A DNA stretch of 64,000 nt from assembly GCF_949987535.1 (NCBI RefSeq), contig NC_080075.1, positions 44,121,536-44,185,535 on the forward strand. Direction: 5' to 3'. The stretch is from Balaenoptera acutorostrata. Lineage: Eukaryota > Chordata > Mammalia > Artiodactyla > Balaenopteridae. Each line of letters begins with the position of its first letter. The first letter of the stretch is position 1. Both the position numbers and the translations under genes were made by a program. Below, piece by piece: positions 48,190 to 58,899 of this stretch. The notes under the pieces are model-generated. The model was given only the letters and a program-made list of their open reading frames with translations. It had not been told where the DNA came from and did not search any database.

Positions 48190-48692
48190 ATCAAGCCATA
48201 AAAAGACATGGAGGAAACCTAAGTGGATATTACTACGTGAAGGAAGACAACCTGAAATGGCTACACACCCTATGATTCCCAACTAACTGATGTTCTGGAA
48301 AAGGCAAAACTATAGAGACAGTAGAAAGATCAGTGGTTGCCAGGGGATGGGGGGCAGGGAAAATGAGTAGAGGGAGCACAGAGGATTTTTAGGGCAGTGA
48401 AAATATTCTGTATGATATTATAATGATGGATATATGTTATTATACATTTGTCCAAACCCATAGAATGTACAACACCAAGAATGAACTGTAATGTAAACTA
48501 CGGACTTTAGGTTATTATGATGTGTCAGTGCAGGTTCATCAGTTGTAACAAGCACACCACTCTGGTGCAGGATGTTGATAATGGGGGGGCGGAGAGCTGT
48601 TCATTTTTGGGGGGGGGGCAGGGAGTATACCTGTACCTTCTCAACTTTGCTATGAACCTAAACTGCTCTAAAAACTAAAGTCAATTTTAAAA
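48190..48692 (+). mobile_element. Old L1 (L1M-type) 3' UTR
   Basis: CAAGCCATAAAAAGACATGG, AAAGATCAGTGGTTGCCAGG, TTGTCCAAACCCATAGAATG, TGATGTGTCAGTGCAGGTTC and CTGCTCTAAAAACTAAAGTC follow the L1M 3' end in sense. A run of 10 G lies at 48,609-48,618. Only non-coding tail is present. Confidence 0.88.
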
Positions 48693-49139
48693 GGTAAATA
48701 TAAGAGCATTGAGCATAGTCATTCACACTAAGTATCATTTACGTGGCATTACCTTTGCAAAACAACTATATATTCAGAGGAAGATCTTTATTTTCCCCTC
48801 CTCCATGTGCCTCAAGACACACTCTCTCCTTTCCTGGTTTTCCTCTTCAGGTCCTCTTTGTCACATTTTTCTTCTTACCTTCTTCTCACTCACCTGAATA
48901 GTTTTTCTTTCTCCTCAATTGTCTTTACCTTTCCACAGTCTTCAAGAATTATGGAATTTACCCAGTTAAGACAGAAAAAGTAGTCCCAAAACTGCCACTA
49001 AAGCAATTTTGGGTCATTTGATTATTAAGATATTAGTTATTAAGATATTAGTTAATAAATAAAAGCAAGAATGTCTGTCTTGCTTGTTACATTGAATATT
49101 GGGAAAACATCTAATAAAAATTCTGCTTTGGTCTATTCA
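48693..49139. other. Unassigned DNA with a 15-base tandem duplication
   Basis: No gene is visible. TTATTAAGATATTAG is repeated exactly in tandem at 49,022-49,036 and 49,037-49,051. Confidence 0.6.
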
Positions 49140-49290
49140 TAGAGAAGGAGGAAGGGGCAGGGAAGGGAAGGAGGAAAAGGGAGAGAAAGTAAGAAGAAGA
49201 AGAAGGAGGGAGGGAAGAAGGAAAAAAGGAAGAAAGGAAGGAAGGAGGGAAGGAAGGGAGGGAGGAAGGAAAGGTGGGATGAAGGAAGGG
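49140..49290. repeat. Polypurine GAAG/GGAA tract
   Basis: About 150 bases are almost all G and A on the plus strand. Frames across it are low complexity. Confidence 0.95.
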
Positions 49291-50164
49291 GTCTTTGAGA
49301 TTTTGTTTGCAGTGTTTCCTGGTCCGGTTATGATGTATCCTATAATTCCATCACTTTGGGATACATTTGCCAATTTTGACACTTTCCCTGGCCAAACACT
49401 CCCACCAGCTTCATTATAATTACTGAATCTAGCAGCCATTAGGGTCTCCTGTTAGAACTTACTACAATATCTACAGTTGCCACATCTCTAATTTAAGAGG
49501 ACACACACCTGTTTTAATTACAGGGCCCTTGAGAGATAACAAGATATAAGTAACATGACCAGATGAGAATCAATTGCTGAAATTTTTTCCTGATAAAATG
49601 TGTTTAGCTCTAGAGGCTAAAGCTCACTAACTCTTTCCTATACAGCATCAAGATGTCAACAGGAACACGGCTACTGGCAATAACTGAAATGCCTCTCTTC
49701 ACTGAGAAACTGCCCATACAGTAAACAAAGCCCACAAGACATGGCAGTAGATGTTTAGAGTCATTCCTGGCTTGTTCTGTCATCAGCAGAGAACCTGGAC
49801 ATGAGAAAATTGCAGTGGCATATCCCAGTGCAGGTATTATCCCACATTTATGTCTCCCCTCAGTGAACATAATATTATGGGCCGGAGTACCACCCTTGGG
49901 ATTTAGTCCTCAGTTTGTTTGCTATGTTTTTTAAAATTTATTTTTTATATAACCTTGAAAAGACTAACAAAAATGTATTTTATTGGTTTTCAATCTGCAG
50001 CCTTCTATTAATGGGCGACAGGTTGAAGGAAATGACATTACACAAGGACCAGGAACTGTAAGCAGAGCATTCAAGGCATCTCCCAACTCTGTATCATCTC
50101 ATCTCTAGAATATTCCTGTCATTTAGCAGGTCTTACCGTCACCAGCCCATCTCACCGTAAGAGT
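49291..50164. other. Unassigned DNA
   Basis: No gene or nameable repeat is visible here. Confidence 0.4.
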
Positions 50165-50425
50165 CAGGCTAGGACTCAGTGATTTAAGCCAAACGAGTTT
50201 ATTTCACGTTCACACAAAGTCTGCTGCGGTTCCCAATGCCTCTCCAAAGCAGCTCCCAACATGAAGTGACTCAGAGATACAACTTGTTTCCACCTTGGGT
50301 CTCTGCCATCTCAACCAGGGACCTCCAGGATGGCCATAACAGGGCGAAAGAGAGCTGGTGGGTCACACACTGACTCCTGAATGCATTGCCTAGAAGAAAA
50401 ATATGTCTGTTCATAGCCCGTGGGC
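50165..50425. repeat. Unclassified old repeat
   Basis: GAGTTTATTTCACGTTCACA and the following 200 bases resemble a known mammal-wide repeat also suggested at 55,850-56,280. The family is not named. Confidence 0.35.
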
Positions 50426-50739
50426 CAGAATTATTATAGATCTTTATAATATCTGAATATACTCAGATATTCAGGAAACAGTAAATATCTTTGCTACACT
50501 TCTCAACAGTATGCTCTTCACACCCACAACAAAGTAATATTCCTCAAATACTATTTTTATCCTGTTCCTTCCTCTGTAAAAAGCTTAGGAAGGTTTTCGC
50601 AGCACCTGGCATTTTTATGTGACTTAACATTTAGTCATTTTTTTCCAATGTGTTTAAGTCTTCAAGAGGTCATAATTAAGACAATATTTCTGAAAGGGGT
50701 AATACTGTGGTCATGATGAAGATCTGTAGTTTTGGCATA

Positions 50740-50850
50740 AGGTCAAAGTTCTGGCAAGAAAAAGATCGTAAGGCCAGGGAGAGCAGAGCCTATGTCTGTT
50801 TTCTTCGCCACTGACTCCTCATCATTATCACCTATTACAGTATCAGGAAA
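50740..50850 (+). mobile_element. L2 LINE 3' fragment
   Basis: GAGCAGAGCCTATGTCTGTT and CACCTATTACAGTATCAGG match the L2 end weakly. Confidence 0.4.
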
Positions 50851-51034
50851 TATTTTTTAAATGTAATTGAACTGTATAATTTTTCCTGTGGCTAGTTCTG
50901 TCTCCTGAAGCAAGTCCAACCTCCTTTCCACTAGCAATGACCTTCCTAGGTGTCCTCTTCTGCTTCTCTCTGACACTGCCCCCCACATACACAGTCACAA
51001 GTATAACGATGATGAACAAAACAAAACACAAAAA

Positions 51035-51205
51035 AGCTGGATTTACAACTTACAAGGCACTTCTACAAATACTATTTTTGAGCCATCAACTCCTCTATAA
51101 GATATGCCAAGCAGGTATAATTATTCCACTTTATAAATGAAGAAGCAGAATGTCAGAAACATTAAATATTTCATACTTCTTCTGACTTTCAGTCCAGGGT
51201 TCTTT
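51035..51205 (-). repeat. MIR SINE
   Basis: AACTCCTCTATAAGATATGC, CCACTTTATAAATGAAGAAG and the downstream order match antisense MIR. Confidence 0.62.
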
Positions 51206-51269
51206 TCACCATCCCCATATTCATGGGAACTCACGCCAACGTTCTTTTCCTTATGCTGTTCATAGCTCT

Positions 51270-51545
51270 GCTCCATTCTGCTCCCCTCTACCCTGCCTTG
51301 CAATGCTTCCTCCTTACCCTGAACCCAGAGACCTGGTTCACATTCTGTCTCCTCCAGAATATCCTTTTGACTACTTTACACCAGAACATTCTCCCCTCCT
51401 AATTCTGTTTGGATGTATGAGCTATTGCAGGATTGTCCTCTACGTGTGCTCCGAGTCTTCTCACTAATCAGATTGGAAACTCTTACGGGGAACAATCATG
51501 TCTTCCAACCATTTTCTGTGCCCCTAAGCATCTAGCAGTACGCTT
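51270..51545 (+). mobile_element. L2 LINE 3' end
   Basis: TCAGATTGGAAACTCTTACG, ATGTCTTCCAACCATTTTCT, GTGCCCCTAAGCATCTAGCA and GTACGCTTGGTGCATGG are the L2 terminus in sense order, with a diverged upstream part. Confidence 0.65.
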
Positions 51546-53849
51546 GGTGCATGGCTGCTGACCATTTCCATTATACTCTGAAGCAAGAAGAAAAAAAATC
51601 TGAGTATCATCCATGCTTACCGTAGAACCCAACTCTAAATGGCACCTGGGGCTGACTTTGTTTACAGACTCCCATATTGATATCATACAGCTATTACAGA
51701 GTTTAGAGCCATCCTAATTGTAGATAGATCTTAAAACATCTTGTTTATGAATTCAAAGATTCTTATGAAGAATTAAATACCTATTTTTACTCTAAGGGAC
51801 ATTCCATAAAGATAGAATAAATGGGACAAGAATGATTAGCAAATCTTTTAATAACTAACTGAAAATAGAAAAAGCAAACTGCGAGACTCAACCACTGCCA
51901 ATTCAGTTCAGTACTCTCCTTCTCACCATAAAACTCGGGGAGGAAGGACAGAGAGATAATTTTATAAAAGGGAGTAGTGGTCCCAGTGGCGTCAACCTCA
52001 AATTGGTGAACATAATTAAATCTATTTTGAAAAAAATAGTACCTATATCTTTAGGTACTGGATTTTATATAATATAATAACTATCTATTATGTAAAGCAG
52101 AACTTATATTTATTTGTACAAAGGCTGCCTATAGTCCAAGTATCCTGAATTTTGTTAAAGAAGTTTATCTCACCTATATTTTGGGTAATCCATTTCCTAA
52201 CAAGCCTTGTTCTCCAGACTCCAAATTAGTCCTCTTTTGTCTTAGATAGTGGGATTACAGAAATTCTATAGTATTGCTGAAGTGAGTTGTTTTATTTTCC
52301 AAAGTACATGAGCTAAATATTTTTAAAAATAAAATTGTCTCATATATGGAACATGCTTGCTCTATTACAGCATATTGCAACAGTAAGATACAGACCCAAA
52401 CAAAATACTGTTCCCCTAAGTTGCCAGTGGGATTCTGGGGGTGGTGAGGAAAACACATGACATTGTAGTTAAAGAAGGTAGTTGTAATTCTCTGTGCTTA
52501 TCATCAACATCTTCAAATCACACACTTCCGCAGCCCAGCATTCTCTTGGCTTACACTCATAATTTTTAACTTTAACAGAATGGGTCAGCTAGTGAGTGGG
52601 GAAGGAGATAAAGATGTGGGTAAGGTTTCTAAGAGGTTGAGTCAGATATGTATTTAGATATGCAGAAAGAGAATTTCACATTAAGATCAAGAAAAGGGTA
52701 ACATACTGGGTTATATTCCCCCCGAAAAGAAAACTCGAAATTTTAAGACAAAGTAGGCCACAGTGAAGTTTAACGTATAGATGTTTCCAAATTATTCAGG
52801 GCATTTATGCTAATTGTACTGACAAAGCGTTTATGATTATTTTGGTTCCCTCACTCAGAATATTAAAAGATCTGGGCTGACATAAAGAGGTATGTAAAAG
52901 TGAAGTTTTATTACAGATGTCAAATTTGTTAAAGAGTGATTCATGATAGATTACTTTATTGAAGCAAGTAATACGTTTAATTACAAATCTTTTCAAATCT
53001 TTTTTTCTCCTTAACTCAATACAGAAAAGGAAGAAGGTATGGTTTATCTTCAAAGGGAAGGCAAAAATTATGCGTGGGAACAATATGGCAAAAACTAATA
53101 ATGCCCAGAAGTTTAAAATTTTTAAAAAAGGAAAAAAAAGGATCAGCAAAATATGGGTGGAACTGGTGATGTATGATTACACCAAGCACTTTTTTGCTGA
53201 GGCAGGAAAAAGATTTATGTTCCACTGTAAAACAATGTGTGTAGTGTGAATGATACTGAAAGGTAACTGAACAGAGGCTGATGTGGGAGATAAGGGAGCA
53301 AATGCTCACAGAGTCATGTGTTGGGTCAGAGACATGTGGAAGAAAGAATGTTAAATGTCTCTGCACGGGTCCTGGAATGATCACAGATGATTTTTTCACA
53401 AGTGTACATTTTACATTTCCACTCTACATATCTGTTTAGCTTTTTAAAAATTAAAACACATGTAATTCCAAATTTATATACAAATATCCTTTCATTAGAA
53501 GATTTACTTTTAAAGAGATATGTTGGGTAAGGGGAGGCCCAAGACATTAGGGACCATTAGAATAAGTACCTGGATTCCAAGTGGGACAGAAGGAACGCCC
53601 TCCTAATGCACTCAAGGCTGAGCCCCTACAATTCAATTCCAGATGAATTTGGTGCAGTTTTTCAGTTACATTTGATGATGAAGCAGTTGGACTAGCGATG
53701 GATAGAATGTAATAATAGACAGTGCCCATTGTAATGGAAACCATGTCATTCATCCTTTCTAATTTTCCAAACCAGGTGTATTTTTTCCATCTTTTGGATG
53801 TCTGTGTTTCTATTTCTCAAGTTGCATTATAGTAGTTATTTTGCACTCA
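51546..53849. other. Unassigned AT-rich DNA
   Basis: No gene or clearly nameable repeat is visible over about 2.3 kb. Opposed open frames of 96 to 127 codons at 52,805-53,399 are AT-driven and have no domain. Confidence 0.35.
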
Positions 53850-53876
53850 TTTTTTTTTTTTTTTTTTTTTTTTTTT
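53850..53876. repeat. Poly-T run of 27
   Basis: Twenty-seven consecutive T on the plus strand. It could be the A tail of a minus-strand retroposon whose body I cannot identify. Confidence 0.9.
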
Positions 53877-53902
53877 GCATCACAACTTCTTCCCCATTGG
53901 GG

Positions 53903-54061
53903 AAAAAGGTTAGATCAGCAGAATGTTGCAAATAGGGCAAAGGAAGATACTCAAGCTTTGGAGATGGCCATAGGGTATTTTAAGATAATTTGCATGCCCC
54001 AGGCTGAGCATTTTTCTGTAGTAGAGGGCTCTTCAAATCCAGTCTACACATAATCTTCTCC
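53903..54061. repeat. Local direct repeat, copy A
   Basis: It matches 54,844-55,002 with a constant offset of 941 bases, about 16 mismatches and no gaps. It contains TTTTAAGATAATTTGCATGC and ends near CAGTCTACACATAATCTTCT. I do not recognise the sequence as a known repeat family. Confidence 0.93.
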
Positions 54062-54164
54062 TATGTTTCCATACGCAGTGTCTTACAAAAATGAATTAAG
54101 CCATTGTTAAACTGAGTTGTCCCCATCTTTTTGTGCTGGTTTATAGCAAAGATAAATGAGTTGA

Positions 54165-54500
54165 CAATTAAAATAAGTATGTACTGGCTGCCTATTATGT
54201 GCCCAGCTCTATGGGAAATGCAGGAGGAAAAAGCCTCCTTACCCTCAACCTGAACACCATTGGACAATCAACACAAAGAAGAAGGACTAAACAAGATTTG
54301 ATTATGGATGTCAGCTCAGATGTCAAGTATAATGAAGGATTATTTGGGGAGCACAGGAAAATAAGTGCAAAAGCAATTTGAGGAGAAATAATAGAAAGTG
54401 GGTTGAATTCATCAGAGAAGGCTTCAAGGAAGAGATGCAGTAAAAGTCAGGCTTTGAAATATGATACAGGTGCAGACGGACAGAAACTAAAAGGTGAAGG
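54165..54500 (-). mobile_element. L2 LINE fragment, antisense
   Basis: TGCCTATTATGTGCCCAGCT and AGAAGGCTTCAAGGAAGAGA, in order, resemble the reverse complement of the L2 3' end. It is diverged. Confidence 0.45.
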
Positions 54501-54504
54501 AAGT

Positions 54505-54710
54505 TACCATTCACTGAGAACCAATTACGGGCCAAGCTGTACTAAGTCAGTGTGATTATACTCATGTCATAATTGAGAGATATGGGATGGAAGAGATTTA
54601 CAGAGATTTAGTAGTAAGTTTCCCAGGAACAAATCTCTATTAAGTGGTATAGTTTGGATTAAATTCAGGTCTGTCTAACCCCAGTGGTTGAACACTCTTC
54701 ACTACGTGGG
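54505..54710 (-). repeat. MIR SINE
   Basis: ATTCACTGAGAACCAATTAC, ATACTCATGTCATAATTGAG and CAGGTCTGTCTAACCCCAGT through GAACACTCTTCACTACG match antisense MIR. Confidence 0.68.
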
Positions 54711-54843
54711 AAAAGGAATATTAGGAGCAATAAGAAATATGGATGGTGGAGATGATCTGCCTGGCTGGCAAAGCAAAGCATCCTGGACATCATTTAGACC
54801 AATTCCTTTGTTTTACAGAGTCTGTGGCCCAAAGAGAGTAGAA

Positions 54844-55002
54844 AAAAAGGTTAGATCGGTAGAATCTTGCAAACAGGGCAACGGAAGTTACTCAAGCTTT
54901 TGAGATGGCCACAGGGTATTTTAAGATAATTTGTATGCCGCAGGCTGAGCATATTTCTGTGGTACAGGGCTTTTCAAATCCAGTCTACACATAACCTTCT
55001 TC
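54844..55002. repeat. Local direct repeat, copy B
   Basis: About 90 percent identical to copy A at 53,903-54,061, same orientation, no gaps. The L2 and MIR fragments lie between the copies. Confidence 0.93.
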
Positions 55003-55309
55003 TCCCAAAGGAGCTCTGAACATTTGGTGTCTCTCTGGGTTTAAGGAGCCACCAGAATTTCTGAGCAAGAAAGAAGAGGCCAAATGAAGGTGAGCTGCAA
55101 ACAACAGAGGTACTTCAGTAGTCCTGAATGAGGCAGTGCTCCTCACCACCCTCAACCTTATCAACCCAGAGACCAGAATGAGTTGATTTCTGGAAGCCTC
55201 ACATCAAGGAATTCACCAATACTTTTTTTTTGGAGAATTGGTTCCATGCCCAGAACTATGCATATAAATCTACAAATCCACAATTGTAGACATCATTTAA
55301 AATACTCTG

Positions 55310-55565
55310 GCTTAGGTAACATAATGTAGGGGTTAAGCTCACAGCCTCTGGCAGCAGACTCTCTGGGTTTCATATCTCATCCTCTCACTCACCAACAACG
55401 TGACCTTGGTCAATGTCCCTCTTTGGCCTTCAGTTTCCTGATCTGTAAAACGAGGAAAATAATACCGCCTACCTCACTGGGTTATTGTGAGGATTAATTT
55501 AGATTATCCTAGTAAAGCTCTTAGAAAATACCCAGAAGCTAGTAAGTACCTAATAAACATCAAGA
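55310..55565 (+). repeat. MIR SINE, nearly full length
   Basis: TAATGTAGGGGTTAAGCTCA, AACGTGACCTTGGTCAATGT, CTTCAGTTTCCTGATCTGTA, GGGTTATTGTGAGGATTAAT and AGTAAGTACCTAATAAACAT follow MIR in sense. Confidence 0.88.
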
Positions 55566-55849
55566 ATGAGGAGGCGGGGAGGGAAAAATCAGGGCCTCTG
55601 CCGCTGTTTGTTGGCGCTACTATAACTGGTCCGTTTTAATTTAATTTAATTTCTTTGATTACCTGTATACTCACAACCAGACTTTACAGATACAAAAATA
55701 GCTATTCATAACTGTTTTTGCTGGGTCTGATTCATCAGTATAGTTGGTAGTATTTTATAGAAACATGTTCTAGGTGAGAACATATTAAGCTGAAATTCTT
55801 CTGGTTCCTTCAATGAACTTCATGCTACAGAGAACCACTAGATCATTCA

Positions 55850-56280
55850 GGACAGGCTAATATATGCTGTGGTAACAAATAAACCTTGAAATGTCAGTGA
55901 CTTAACACCCCAGCCTACCCTCCACCAGCACACACCCATTTTGACTGGGATAATTCTCTACTAGGTGACCCACAGATGTGGACCACTTCTATGTTGCAAT
56001 CCTCCATCTAATGTCCTTCACGTCTAATACACCAATGGAAAGAGTGAGGGAGGGAGAGAAGAAGAGGAAGAAAGGCAGAAAGAAAGAGATACAGCAAGAA
56101 AATAGACGGTCCACCCACTTTCAACTGCCTTAGCCTAGAAGTGATATATGGGTAAGAATGAGTCACATAAACATACCTACATGGACAGGGGCTGGGAAAT
56201 GAAGAGGACGTGAATAGTTGTTCACTAACATTCTCTAAAGGTGTAACATCCCAGCCTAATTGCTAGGTTTGCAATTTAAA
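55850..56280. repeat. Unclassified old repeat
   Basis: GGCTAATATATGCTGTGGTA followed by ACAAATAAACC and GTCAGTGACTTAACACC resembles a familiar mammal-wide repeat of uncertain class. A GA-rich patch lies at 56,040-56,095. Confidence 0.4.
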
Positions 56281-57050
56281 ACTTCTGAACTACAACAGGT
56301 GAGGAGACTCCTGGCCTACTGAGACTTCAGTGTTTGGCCCTACTTATGGCAAATGGATATTCCTCAAACAAAGTACGCAGAATTGAAATATTTTCATGAA
56401 TAGATTCTGGGATACAGAAAAAGCCTTCAATAAAGACCTTTAGTAAAGGACCTCAACCACTTCTTAACAGATGTTATGAGAAAAAAAAAAGAATTTTATG
56501 AAGAACCTAATAAAAAGTTGGAAGCATTTTATTCTATAAATGCAAAATATTACTATAAGAGCACATACATTGAGACACAATTTTGCAAGATCTGGACTGC
56601 TGCCTATCCCAGGTAGAAAAAGACCTTTCCTGTAACATTAGCTGCATTAAGAGTGTCTCCCTAGCAGAAATTTGAATGTTGGAGCAGAGTTTATTCTCAC
56701 CCATACTCCTAGGTCATAACCTACTGGTCAGCCATTTCCACTTAAACTACCTAAGAATGTGTTTCTTTAAACTATGACTCTGGAATCTAGGAATTCATTA
56801 AAAAATAATTTTAACTTTCTTTGCCAAAGACTTCTTTTTTCTCAAACGTTCTAACAAGTAAACAAGTTGTATTAAAACATGATTAATTTTAAATATGTTG
56901 TAAATCAAATATATGTTTGTATGTGTACTCGTATATGTGTAAAAGCACTTGTAATGGCCCCCAAACCAATGAGATATGAGGGCAAAATAAAGAATTATTG
57001 TGTCAATGAAACTACATTCAATGCTTTGGGAAAATAGATAAAGCTGAGCT
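56281..57050. other. Unassigned AT-rich DNA
   Basis: No gene or clear repeat is visible here. Confidence 0.4.
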
Positions 57051-57060
57051 ACCCCCCCAC

Positions 57061-57100
<40 letters not shown>

Positions 57101-57113
57101 TGTGCTCACACAC
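57051..57113. repeat. Poly-C, (CA)n, then alternating GTGCGTGTG
   Basis: Eight C, about 15 CA units, CGTGCGTGTG and CTCACACACA follow in series. The alternating purine-pyrimidine run can adopt left-handed DNA. Confidence 0.92.
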
Positions 57114-57778
57114 AAAGGCTATAGTATTAGCTTTGGGAAAAGCCACAACGAAAAAGCTATTAAAAAAAAACCTGAAGGATTCTGCTTTCAGATTTCTTGA
57201 GAAGCATCTGTAATTTTTATTCTATTTTAAAGAAATTGGAATTGAAAATCATAAAGGCTAGATCATTAGCGTACTTTATGCAAAAAAGACTGAAATTGCA
57301 ATCATTGGACTCATATTCAAAGTTTTAAGTTAAAATAAAATGCTTCCTATATATAGATATTATTTTTATGACTCTCGATTTTATCAACTTTACCAGTAAT
57401 TTGAACAACTACCAGTCCCAACCAGGTCAGGTAAGAAGACATTTATTGTACATATATGTATAGATATTTCTGTCTTCAGTGTAGAACATCATGAGCAAAT
57501 CAGGGGTACCACATTAAGTTGATTTTATTAAAATCAAAAGCGTGAAACTTGTCATTTAAGTCAGCATAGGCAGCCTTATCACAGGTAATTAAGTTCCTGG
57601 AAATATTGTAAAAAACTCAAGAACCTCCATTACTACCTTTGAGGCCCTGTAGAAGTCTGTAGTTCGGCACTAGGGAAATTTCCAACTTAGCTTTACTGAT
57701 TTAACATAGCAAAACCCTACAGGTAAACGTTATATGGCTTTATCAAGCAATAAACAAAGATATGTTTGCATATAATCA

Positions 57779-57845
57779 TTATATATTATATATATATATA
57801 TATTATACACACATACATAAACCATATACATGTATATATATTTAT
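57779..57845. repeat. (TA)n-rich microsatellite
   Basis: TA blocks with ACAC and TACA interruptions. Confidence 0.88.
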
Positions 57846-58299
57846 ATCCTTCCCAGTTGTATTTCTTTATTGATCCCCTCTTTTTTAAGGGTTTAGTAAG
57901 ATCTTCCATCCACAGCTGAATAGAAGCAAAAACTCAAGTCTGGGTGACTCCAGTTCCTCTCAGGTTTTCATATACTTCTCATGACTATCCTTCCTGGTGA
58001 GGTACTGGGACTTAAAGTTAATGTCTGATGCCTTCTGGGCCAAAAAGAGGGTACTCAATTCCCTGGGGAAATATTTGTTTCATGTTCTTTTTGTTTGTTT
58101 GTTTCCCAAATACAAGCTTATAGGCATTCCCCAGTTGAAATGAATTGACTGAGAATGGATTCTAGCCTCATATACTTTTTTAAAACTCTAGGTAATTTTA
58201 TGCTGTCAGACTCCAAAGATTGGGACTCATAGATCCAAGGACACCATCTTGTCCTCCCTACGGTCTTGCTTTCTTTCCAAGCTCATCACCTTGTAGATC

Positions 58300-58640
58300 A
58301 CACTCCCTAGGTACTTTTGCTAGGCACTGGAACACACAGAAAGCAGGATAGGACACAGACCCTACTCTTGATAAACTCAAGCAATAGTTATAGACAGATA
58401 AACATACTTCCAATAGAACATGGCTAGTCAAGTAGTAGAAGTAGGTACACAATGTTACAAGATAGGAATACAAGCCCGAGAAATCTTCATAGAGGCAGTG
58501 ATACTAGTTTTGTGCTTAATCTTAAAGGGAAACAGGAAATTTTCTTAGATGAGAAGAGGAGAAAAGCTGAGAGTGAAGAAGAGGTGTAAGTAGATTTTAA
58601 GCAGAAGGAATAACATAACATAAGAGTAAGGGCCAGCTGC
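58300..58640 (-). mobile_element. L2 LINE 3' region, antisense
   Basis: TGCTAGGCACTGGAACACAC, GACCCTACTCTTGATAAACT and the order to AATCTTCATAGAGGCAGTGA resemble the reverse complement of the L2 3' end. Confidence 0.58.
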
Positions 58641-58899
58641 AAAGTATAGCCTCCCATCCAATACCAGCTTCCTCATCCCTCATCTGGGTCTTCATAACCT
58701 GCTCTCAATCTCAGGTCTCACTGGTCCTTCCCTTCCTTCTTAGCCCTCCAGCCCCAAGGAAGCCTCAACTCTCCACTCTCTACCCACAGAACTCTGAGAA
58801 GGCCTATGTATCCTGTCCCAAAAGATTTTAGGATAAATGTATACTCTGAGGACAGAATATCCTTAGGGGAAAATCTGTCAACAAGGAGTGAAAGATTCC

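Noticed and set aside
49099..49439. Opposed frames of 106 and 100 codons
   Set aside because: They are translations of the purine tract and its complement.
52805..53399. Opposed open frames of 96, 114 and 127 codons
   Set aside because: They overlap on both strands and are rich in Lys or Phe, as expected from A-rich and T-rich DNA. No family resemblance.
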